Position numbers and translations under genes: made by a program. The notes beneath the pieces are model-generated. The model saw only the letters and a program-made list of their open reading frames with translations, made no database searches and was not told where the DNA came from. 64,000 bases of DNA from the NCBI GenBank assembly GCA_051025295.1, contig JBMGJV010000016.1. One strand, given 5' to 3'. Shown here piece after piece: positions 55,599 through 62,590 of the stretch (position 1 is the stretch's first letter; the number at the start of each line of letters is the position of its first letter). Source of the DNA: KBS-83 sp051025295 (GTDB lineage: Bacteria > Acidobacteriota > Terriglobia > Terriglobales > Acidobacteriaceae).

Positions 55599-56513
55599 TC
55601 ACAAGAGTTCTGGTCTGCGGGTCCGGATTTCCTGACTCATCTTTTCCGCCACAACGTTCATCTGTTCCTCTTGTTTCTTCCGAAGGCGACCGTAAATCCA
55701 GTCAAAAACGGTGGCGCGTTCGCGTCGCCCAACCAGGATTGCGTCTTGCAGTGGACGAGCACTGGATTCGATTTCAACCCCTAAGACGCTGCTCTGTAGC
55801 ATGTGATTCCACAATCGTTCCGTGGTATCTCTCAGCCGGTCCAGCTCTGTAGCGCCATCGGTTTGCCGTTTGTATTCCCGCCCCGCCCACATCAGCGCAG
55901 GAAAGAGCGGAGCCAGCACCGCAAGTACAAATTGCTCCAGCGACCAGTGCTTTGCGAACCCGAATAAGAACGATGCAGCCGTAATGGTGACCAAGGTGAT
56001 AACCACCCATCCGCGATAACGTCGCCGCAACTTCGAGTCCCACCATAGATTTGTTCTCTGGCATACTAAGCGGCCCAGTGCCAATGGCAACTCGGTCGCC
56101 TTCTTCGGATACCAATCGGGTAAAGGAACTTTTGGGTTCGGACGATATTCCTGTTCAGCTTCAAAGATCTCTTCGGGGGTCGGGCAGGAGCCTTCCAATG
56201 CTTCGTTATGCGCGATCACGAGAACGGCACAGTCGAATTTCTCTTGTGTGTTGGCACCGCATTTTCGCCATTCCGATTGTTTGGGGTCGAGGAACCATGT
56301 ATCGGCCAACGCTGCACCAATGCCGAGGATCGCAGCCCATCCAGCAGCCTTTGGCCAAAGCGCCGTCATCACTGCGGCTACTACAGGAACCACCGCGGCC
56401 AGCCCCGCTTGGATGGCTGCAAGCCTCTTCGCTCTGGCATAGAAGACGCGCTGCGCTGCGAGCAACTGTAGACTGTCCGCTGTGTTCTGACGATCACCGA
56501 TTCCATTATTCAT
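55599..56513 (-). CDS. CBASS membrane effector, S-4TM type
   Basis: This 304-residue protein has four predicted membrane helices in two pairs: LAAVVPVVAAVMTALW and AAILGIGAALADTWFL, then VVITLVTITAASFLFGF and FVLAVLAPLFPALMWA. Between them lies a cytoplasmic region with EKFDCAVLVIAHNEALEGS and CPTPEEIFEAEQEYRP. This layout matches SMODS-associating 4TM effectors, which are thought to open or damage the inner membrane on binding the cyclic nucleotide made by the CD-NTase. It follows the CD-NTase by 20 bases. The start at 56513 has a GGAG upstream. Killing the infected cell stops phage spread. Confidence 0.85.
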   Translation of the reverse strand: MNNGIGDRQNTADSLQLLAAQRVFYARAKRLAAIQAGLAAVVPVVAAVMTALWPKAAGWAAILGIGAALADTWFLDPKQSEWRKCGANTQEKFDCAVLVIAHNEALEGSCPTPEEIFEAEQEYRPNPKVPLPDWYPKKATELPLALGRLVCQRTNLWWDSKLRRRYRGWVVITLVTITAASFLFGFAKHWSLEQFVLAVLAPLFPALMWAGREYKRQTDGATELDRLRDTTERLWNHMLQSSVLGVEIESSARPLQDAILVGRRERATVFDWIYGRLRKKQEEQMNVVAEKMSQEIRTRRPELL

Positions 56514-56533
56514 AAAGTCATCTCCCAGTGAAT

Positions 56534-57391
56534 TTATGGCAGGGGCATCCGCCAACCGAACAACTTGCGCCACCTGTCCACAGCGGCACGCTCTTTGCCT
56601 TCGTTCTCCAGCAGCAAGGCTTCCTCCGCGATGGCAAGCCAGGACCTTAACACGCCAGCGATTTGAAGTCGCTTATCCCGGGACATGCCGCCATTCACCG
56701 TGGGACCAAGGCCTGCGGGGTCTGGCCAATCTTCCGTGATGCGCTCGGCGGCTGACGCGAGAAAGAAGCGAATCTCGTCTCGATATCGGCCGAAGGGTTC
56801 CAGTACGAGGTCCAGCCCCATCACTTCCAAGAGGAAAGAGGGCTGAATCACATCGTTTGCTTCACGATTGATGCCCTTAACCATCTTGATGAATGGCACA
56901 AACTTCGCGTCACACGCGGCATTCTTTTCCGTGACGAGCCGTGCGTGCTCGCTAGGATCGGTTGCCATCCAGTGATCCCCGTTGGGCATAAAATAACCAC
57001 CGTCAGCTCTTGCGAAGACCGGAGCGACCTCATACGAAGCGACATCTTCCCCCTGGTAGTTGATCGTCACGACGTGCTCATCCGTGTCCACATCCTGCCA
57101 GCGGGTGCTGACGACATCGCGCAACGCCGCGATTGCCGCAGCCCCCTTGCCCTTCAGTAAACCGCCTTGCCGTCCTTTGGGATCAATCACAATAAAAATG
57201 TCTACATCCTTGAGCCGTTTTGTCTTCGTGTGACGGTCATAGCTGCCGGTAAGGAAGTGGTCTTCTAGGTCCCAAGTTTTTTCGATGTGCTCGCGGATCA
57301 GAGTGTGGCGGGAGGATGCAAGCCCCAGCTCCGTGTCTGTGATCTCCAACTGTCGCTTGAGTCCGTCGAATGCGTCGTCAATGTATCCCAT
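56534..57391 (-). CDS. CD-NTase (cGAS/DncV-like nucleotidyltransferase) of CBASS
   Basis: This 285-residue protein has the nucleotidyltransferase signature LTGSYDRHTKTKRLKDVDIF followed by IVID, giving the GS and the paired Asp. The third acidic residue appears as Glu in ASYEVAPVFA. After the core comes KMVKGINREAN and a helical C-terminus. CD-NTases make cyclic di- or trinucleotides that switch on the effector. It starts at 57391; a GTG at 57403 overlapping the upstream stop is an alternative. Placement between the HORMA and S-4TM genes makes it the enzyme of a type III CBASS. Confidence 0.9.
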   Translation of the reverse strand: MGYIDDAFDGLKRQLEITDTELGLASSRHTLIREHIEKTWDLEDHFLTGSYDRHTKTKRLKDVDIFIVIDPKGRQGGLLKGKGAAAIAALRDVVSTRWQDVDTDEHVVTINYQGEDVASYEVAPVFARADGGYFMPNGDHWMATDPSEHARLVTEKNAACDAKFVPFIKMVKGINREANDVIQPSFLLEVMGLDLVLEPFGRYRDEIRFFLASAAERITEDWPDPAGLGPTVNGGMSRDKRLQIAGVLRSWLAIAEEALLLENEGKERAAVDRWRKLFGWRMPLP

Positions 57392-57399
57392 GCCATGCC

Positions 57400-57900
57400 T
57401 CACTTGTTGAAGTAACGTAGCCCGGTGCTTGCATGTGGCCCTGCCGCAAGCGTCCCAAAACTGTAGGAGCGCATCCCTTCGACAGAGGCCCTGTTGCCGG
57501 TGCCCCAGCCTTGCTGTGCCGAGCGAGGCCCCTTGAAAGAGCAGAAAATCCGATGGACCGTGCCGGTCGGTACTGTCTTCAGCTTCGCGAGATACCGAGC
57601 CAGTGCGGCCCGATCCGCAGTGAACTTGCGGTCTCCCTCGCCGGTCAATCCGTACGCTACTGGAAACTCGAAGATAGGCGAGACTGTGCCATTCGGTTGA
57701 TGGCATTCCAAGATCACTGTCGAAAGCGACCCTTCCGTAATCCACGCAGCGATAGCCTTCTGATCCGTATCCCAATCCGCGAATACGCGCGTTGCATCGA
57801 CCCCCAGTGTTGCGAGTATGTCCGCAATGGAGCCGAGAACCACATCAGCAAGATGCGTAGCAGTCTGGACGCGGGTGTACGTCGAAACGGAGGTAGTCAT
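57400..57900 (-). CDS. Bacterial HORMA domain protein of CBASS (Cap7-like)
   Basis: This 166-residue protein has the bacterial HORMA family 1 pattern: SVSTYTRVQTATHLADVVLG, SIADILATLGVDATRVFADW, STVILECHQPNGTVSPIFEF and the C-terminal SFGTLAAGPHASTGLRYF. HORMA proteins change between open and closed forms, bind peptide closure motifs and activate the CD-NTase. The ATG at 57900 overlaps the previous stop in an ATGA. A longer upstream frame overlaps that gene and is not used. It is the sensor and switch of the system. Confidence 0.88.
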   Translation of the reverse strand: MTTSVSTYTRVQTATHLADVVLGSIADILATLGVDATRVFADWDTDQKAIAAWITEGSLSTVILECHQPNGTVSPIFEFPVAYGLTGEGDRKFTADRAALARYLAKLKTVPTGTVHRIFCSFKGPRSAQQGWGTGNRASVEGMRSYSFGTLAAGPHASTGLRYFNK

Positions 57901-58388
57901 GACCGGCCTCCCAAACGGCGAAGCGCGTCCATGTCGATCAACGGATTCATGGGATTTTCGATCTTCACAGTCCTCGTCGAAGCCTGGGCTTTCCCAATGG
58001 ACAGGTGCGACGATCCCTTGACCGCTGCGCTGAGAGCGGTAGATAGCGGGCCGGGTTCTTGCAGGTAAATCTTCCATCCGCTCGTAGCGGACGCGCCGCC
58101 TGGAATCGGGTTGAGGTTTTCTTTTACATCAAGCGCCGCATCGCCGGTCAGGATATTGATGGATACATCCAGCTCTACATCTGCCAGCAGTAGCCCCGTT
58201 TTTTCGAGATGACCACCAGCGATGAGAGCCGGACCTAGCCCCTTGAGCCTTTGCAGTTCGGCGGCGACACTCCCCGAAGGAACCGACGAGCTACGCTCTA
58301 AGGTACTCGTCAACAACTGGCAAACTATCTCCCAGGCTTCCGACGCGCTTCTGATTGGAGCGGCAGCAATGAACCTAGTGCGTTCCAT
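57897..58388 (-). CDS. CBASS accessory protein, possible second HORMA-class partner
   Basis: This 163-residue protein lies between the TRIP13-like and HORMA genes, overlapping the first by 14 bases and the second by 4. It has an N-terminal helix (SASEAWEIVCQLLTSTLERS), a beta-rich middle (LLADVELDVSINILTGDAAL) and a C-terminal tail (RTVKIENPMNPLIDMDALRR). Some type III CBASS operons carry two HORMA-class proteins, and a tail like this could hold a closure motif. The HORMA signature is not clear by eye, so this role is an inference from position. Confidence 0.6.
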   Translation of the reverse strand: MERTRFIAAAPIRSASEAWEIVCQLLTSTLERSSSVPSGSVAAELQRLKGLGPALIAGGHLEKTGLLLADVELDVSINILTGDAALDVKENLNPIPGGASATSGWKIYLQEPGPLSTALSAAVKGSSHLSIGKAQASTRTVKIENPMNPLIDMDALRRLGGRS

Positions 58389-59286
58389 TTTTTACTCCTT
58401 CCTTAGATTTTGTGTCTTCGGCTGTGTGAACTCTGCCCGCAGCAGACTTCAGATCATCGATGGTGAGAGCGCCTGGATCGATGACTGTATCCAAACGACC
58501 CAACATCGCTTCCGTGACAGTCTTCCTTATGCGTCTGCCGTCGAGACCGACGAGAGTCTTCGCGACGGTCTCCAAGCGATGGTCGGAGGCAAGTTGGGCG
58601 AGTTCGGGAAAGGCCTTGGCCATCTCCCCAAGTGTGTGACGGAGAATAGCGGCAACCCCGGCGGCATTTGGCGCTGGCACATGAATCGCGATGTCAGCGC
58701 GGGACAGAAAGGCAGAATCAACCGCGCCAGTGAAATTGCTGGTGGCGACGAAAAGAACGTGAGGGAGTGCCTTAGCGTTCGCGTCAATTGCGGTTAGCAC
58801 TGCATCTGTGGCGCGATGGACATCCGCTGGGTTTGCCGCCAGAGACGCTTCGCTGCGCGCGACAACCATCGACTCGACTTCATCCAGCAGGACGACGGCG
58901 GGAATGTGGTCATCGACAATCGACGGGATATGTTCCGTCAGCAGGTCGGTGACCCGCCTCTGACTCTGACCGTGTTCGGCGCTCATCAGACCGTGTGGAT
59001 TAATCTCGATCAGGCGGGCCTTCTTTTTGGCCGTGAGCGGTGCGAGCTGCTGAGCCAGACCACGCGCGAGGGTTGTTTTGCCGGTGCCAGGTGGTCCATA
59101 GAGGAGCGCAAGCCCGTGCAGAGCAGTCGTCTCGAAGGGAAGACGACTTCGAAGCTGGAGGCTAAGCGCCGCCGTTCGGAGCAGTCGGTCCTTGATCGAC
59201 TGCTCAACGATGATGGAATCCCAGAGATGTTCATAATCCTGGTCGGGCATGAGGCGGTTTGTCGTGACAATATCGGCTACGTTCAT
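58375..59286 (-). CDS. TRIP13/Pch2-like AAA+ ATPase of CBASS (Cap6-like)
   Basis: This 303-residue ATPase has Walker A (LLYGPPGTGKTTLARGLAQQ), Walker B (AVVLLDEVESMVVAR), sensor 1 (VLFVATSNFTGAVDSAFLSR) and a C-terminal lid. Its length and motifs fit the bacterial TRIP13-like enzymes that unfold HORMA proteins to keep CBASS off until infection. It is the first gene of the operon, starting at ATG 59286 with a palindrome just upstream, and faces an XRE regulator gene. Start 59286 is preferred over longer frames, which lack Walker-domain context. Confidence 0.9.
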   Translation of the reverse strand: MNVADIVTTNRLMPDQDYEHLWDSIIVEQSIKDRLLRTAALSLQLRSRLPFETTALHGLALLYGPPGTGKTTLARGLAQQLAPLTAKKKARLIEINPHGLMSAEHGQSQRRVTDLLTEHIPSIVDDHIPAVVLLDEVESMVVARSEASLAANPADVHRATDAVLTAIDANAKALPHVLFVATSNFTGAVDSAFLSRADIAIHVPAPNAAGVAAILRHTLGEMAKAFPELAQLASDHRLETVAKTLVGLDGRRIRKTVTEAMLGRLDTVIDPGALTIDDLKSAAGRVHTAEDTKSKEGVKNGTH

Positions 59287-59288
59287 TT

Positions 59289-59305
59289 TGCAAAGTTCCT
59301 TTGCA
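59289..59305. promoter_or_regulatory. 17-base palindrome at the CBASS operon start
   Basis: TGCAAAG and CTTTGCA form a perfect 7-base inverted repeat around TTC, ending three bases before the ATG of the ATPase gene and inside the 68-base divergent gap to the XRE regulator gene. It is a strong candidate operator for that regulator and overlaps the ribosome binding site. Confidence 0.55.
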
Positions 59306-59354
59306 CTGAGCAGAAGTACTATGCAAATGCGATTGCTGCAAGTACAACTTTCGT

Positions 59355-59768
59355 GTGAAGAGTCGAGCAAAGGCGTCCAAGGAGAATCCTGCAGCTGCGT
59401 TGCAGGCCGACATCCGTAATACAGTTCCCGCAGTAGGAGCTGTGCTTCGGCGGGCTCGTGAGCACAACGAACTCTCATTGCGTGAAGTGGAGAGACGAAC
59501 TGGAAGATCGAGCGCATATCTTTCGCAGGTAGAACGTGGCCTGATCCGCCAACCCGATCCTGTCGTTCTGTTGGAACTCGCAGAGATCTACCGGCTGGAT
59601 TTCCTCACGTTGGCGCGGTGGGCGGGATGGGCGAGTGATGCCGAATCTCCGACGGACCCGGCTAATTCAACAACGCATCTGGTTCGCCAAATCCTTGAGC
59701 TTGATGATGGGCAACGTGCGCACCTAATGAGCTATATCCAGGAGCTGACGCGGAAAGCGCGGACATAA
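59355..59768 (+). CDS. XRE family transcriptional regulator, likely CBASS repressor
   Basis: This 137-residue protein starts at GTG 59355 and has a helix-turn-helix at about residues 28-85 (LRRAREHNELSLREVERRTG, AYLSQVERGLIRQPDPVVLL, ELAEIYRLDFLTLARWAG). A short C-terminal region ends in LMSYIQELTRKART. It is divergent from the CBASS operon with a palindrome in between, so it probably represses both. CBASS loci often have dedicated regulators; this one is not accompanied by a peptidase. It converges with the relaxase gene. Confidence 0.8.
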   Translation: MKSRAKASKENPAAALQADIRNTVPAVGAVLRRAREHNELSLREVERRTGRSSAYLSQVERGLIRQPDPVVLLELAEIYRLDFLTLARWAGWASDAESPTDPANSTTHLVRQILELDDGQRAHLMSYIQELTRKART

Positions 59769-59798
59769 CTGCATCCTTTCCTGCTGTCGAGAAGCCAG

Positions 59799-62582
59799 TC
59801 AGAGGGAGAGGCTGCGACCAAGCGCGGTTGCATCGTTCGGAGCCATCGCGTGGCCCGTATGGACGACGGTGTTTTCTAACGGCTTCCCGAGCGCACTCAT
59901 AGCTGAAGTTTTGGACACGTCTCGGCTCAGGCTTTCTGCGAGATTCGCAGCATCATTGGTATAAATTTGCGCGTCGTGCGAGGCGCGAGAGACCGATACA
60001 TAAGCGAATCTGCTGGAAATCAGCTCCGGATGAACGTCGGTGTCCATATTGACAATCACCCGTTCGGAAGTGAGTCCCTGTGAACTATGCGACGTGACGG
60101 CGTAGCCGTGATCGAGGTGTCTCATGTCGTTCGCGTCGAAGCGCACAATCCTGTCTTTTGTCCCGTCCATGCGAACGCTAATCTTGCCATCTTTGATGTG
60201 CTGGATGGTGCCGAGGTCACGATTCACGACCTGCAAGTCTCTCGACGGAGCCGTGAATTGGATCTTGTCTCCAATCGCAAACTCGCGCTCGATCTCGCGG
60301 TACGCGGCGATGCCGCGCAATCGTGAGGGGTCATAGGTCACCTGCTGGCCATCATCTTTCCGCACGGTGACGAGATTGTCAGCCGGGTTCGTAGCAACAA
60401 CCTGGGCATAGGTTCTGGCTTCGATGCTATGCTCTTTGCTGCCGCGGACGTAATGCAGAACATCTCCTGACTGATAGCGTGCGGCCCACTCGCGGTCTGC
60501 CCCCGTCATATCGTTGCGCGGCGTGAGCACGCGCATCGAATGGTCTTTGCCGTCTACGACGCCAAGCGTCTGCAACTCCTGCCGCACGGCCTGATTGATG
60601 GCGCGGCGGGAGGCGTTATCGGGCGAGACGATCAACGTGTTTTCAGGATGCGCAGCATACTCTTTCGCGATTGCCGCGACTCGTTGCTGCGGGCCAACGA
60701 TCTCAGTGATACGTCCCTGTTGTGAAAGCATCTCGACACCGAGAGCCGTTTCATTGTTGGACAGATGCTCGACAGCTCTCAGGAGTCCAGCGTCCCTCTG
60801 ACGCATGATCTGGTCAAGCTGCGCAGTCCTCATGCCCGCTTCCTGTAACTGCTCGAATGGCTTTCCGGCATCGACGCCCTGATGCTGGCGCGTGTCGCCA
60901 ATCAACAAAACCTTGTCCTGCGGACCAACCTTGTTGAGAAAATCGCGCATCTGTTGCGTCGATGCCAGAGAGGATTCATCGACCATATAAAGATGCTTGT
61001 TCGCGGGATCGCCGGCGGCCTGCAGGCCGCCGCCCGCGAGGAAGCCTTGCAACGTGTCAGCCTTAATGCCAGCATCACGGAGCTGCTTCGCAGCACGCGA
61101 TGTCGGCGCAAAACCTTCGACGGCGTAGCCGTTCTTCTCGGCTCCTTCGCGTATGGTGGCCAAAACTGAGGTCTTACCTGATCCGGCCCGCCCCTGAAGC
61201 CCTTGCACCCGGTCATACGACGTGAGAACTTCTTCAACCACCCTCTTTTGAGCGGCATTGAAATGCGGGCGCGAGTCCGCTAGCGGGATGGCGCTCTCAA
61301 TCGCCATGATCTGTGGTGCGCGGCTCTGTCCATCTTGAACCTTCTGGATGATTTCATTTTCAGCCTTGATGGTCGCCGCGGTGGTGAACCTGCGCCCGGC
61401 CTTGGAGCCATCGTCGGGGATCTGTTTGAACTCGCCGGAGGCAACACGCGCCTCGAAGGTGGCGCGGACCTCCGGGTAGGTCATCTCGCCCATGCCCCGG
61501 CGCAACGCGTCCACGTAGAGAGCGCGTTCGTCTACGACGGCCTCACGCTCGAAGCCTTTATCGCGGGCGAAGGTGACAGCCTCCCGTACCTGCTGCCGTC
61601 TTTCGTTTGGAAGGCGCTCTTGTGTCTGTTCCATCCGGCGCTGCCGCGCCTCAGCCACAACCCTTTCGGCCTGGTTGCCGAACTCATCGGCAATCTGTTT
61701 GTGTGCGGCCAGGATTTCAGCGGGAGACAAGATGACCTTCTTATCGCGGGTGTTGTGTGCCGCGATCTGTGCGGCCTCCGGCCCGGAGAAACCGCTGCGA
61801 CCCAGCGCCTCTTCGATCTGCTGACGACGTAGGCTGGATGCTTCAAGATAGGCTGCTGTAAAACCTTTCACGTCGGGTGCGCCGCTCTTGCCAGCTTCGA
61901 TTTCATAGCCGAGATCACGCAACTTATAGGTCAGATGGGATTGATAGACAGCGGTGGCAAACTGCTGGCTCTCGAAGAGAGCGTGTGGTTGCAAAGCCCG
62001 CATTTTGCCGTTATCGCGCTCCGTCATATTGAAGACGACGACGTGCGTGTGGAGCTGTGGGGCGGCGTAACCGTCTACCGGACGAGCGGTGTCATGCTCA
62101 AACTTGGCCGCCGCGAACTTTCCGGTCGTTTCGGCAGGACTGTTCCCGCCGATGCGAGCCTGCGTGTATCTCTCCAATTCGTTTAGGGCGACGTTGACGG
62201 CCTCGCGATGCGCCTCACGCACGCGGTCATCACCGCCGACAAGCGCAGTAAGAGAGACGGACTTCGGCGCGGAGAAGGTCGCGTCCCAACCGGCGCGGTG
62301 TTCGACCGGCGACACCGTTTTCCCGTCTGCGTTCTTGTATTCATGAACGACGCGATGCGACACCAACTGCTTGCCGGTCTCCGGGTGCTGGCCTTCGGAG
62401 AGACGGGCGAACTCCGCTGCGCCAACAGCCCCCGACAAACCAAACTCATCGGCCAGCTTTCCATGCCATTCACCTTGTATCGTGTCGCCTTGCTTCCAGT
62501 AGTTCTGCTCGGCGGCGGTGAACTCCTTGGCGTGGTAGGTCTGTGCCTGGCTGGCGGAGAGCGGCTTCGAGATATTCAGCAT
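59799..62582 (-). CDS. traI: MobF-type conjugative relaxase/helicase (TraI/TrwC-like)
   Basis: This 927-residue protein has an N-terminal relaxase domain (about 1-300): candidate catalytic tyrosines in ASQAQTYHAKEFTAAEQNYW and the metal-binding cluster APQLHTHVVVFN. The C-terminal helicase has Walker A (GLQGRAGSGKTSVLATIREG), a VDESSLASTQQMRDF Walker B and a later SSQGLTSERVIVNMDT motif. It nicks oriT, stays attached to the 5' end and unwinds the strand for transfer. It follows the coupling protein gene by 8 bases, giving a transfer operon. Confidence 0.93.
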   Translation of the reverse strand: MLNISKPLSASQAQTYHAKEFTAAEQNYWKQGDTIQGEWHGKLADEFGLSGAVGAAEFARLSEGQHPETGKQLVSHRVVHEYKNADGKTVSPVEHRAGWDATFSAPKSVSLTALVGGDDRVREAHREAVNVALNELERYTQARIGGNSPAETTGKFAAAKFEHDTARPVDGYAAPQLHTHVVVFNMTERDNGKMRALQPHALFESQQFATAVYQSHLTYKLRDLGYEIEAGKSGAPDVKGFTAAYLEASSLRRQQIEEALGRSGFSGPEAAQIAAHNTRDKKVILSPAEILAAHKQIADEFGNQAERVVAEARQRRMEQTQERLPNERRQQVREAVTFARDKGFEREAVVDERALYVDALRRGMGEMTYPEVRATFEARVASGEFKQIPDDGSKAGRRFTTAATIKAENEIIQKVQDGQSRAPQIMAIESAIPLADSRPHFNAAQKRVVEEVLTSYDRVQGLQGRAGSGKTSVLATIREGAEKNGYAVEGFAPTSRAAKQLRDAGIKADTLQGFLAGGGLQAAGDPANKHLYMVDESSLASTQQMRDFLNKVGPQDKVLLIGDTRQHQGVDAGKPFEQLQEAGMRTAQLDQIMRQRDAGLLRAVEHLSNNETALGVEMLSQQGRITEIVGPQQRVAAIAKEYAAHPENTLIVSPDNASRRAINQAVRQELQTLGVVDGKDHSMRVLTPRNDMTGADREWAARYQSGDVLHYVRGSKEHSIEARTYAQVVATNPADNLVTVRKDDGQQVTYDPSRLRGIAAYREIEREFAIGDKIQFTAPSRDLQVVNRDLGTIQHIKDGKISVRMDGTKDRIVRFDANDMRHLDHGYAVTSHSSQGLTSERVIVNMDTDVHPELISSRFAYVSVSRASHDAQIYTNDAANLAESLSRDVSKTSAMSALGKPLENTVVHTGHAMAPNDATALGRSLSL

Positions 62583-62590
62583 GGCAACTC

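Noticed and set aside
59340..59355. A second operator beside the 17-base palindrome
   Set aside because: The sequence near the XRE start has only partial symmetry (GCAAAT with ATTGC) and does not repeat the palindrome arms.
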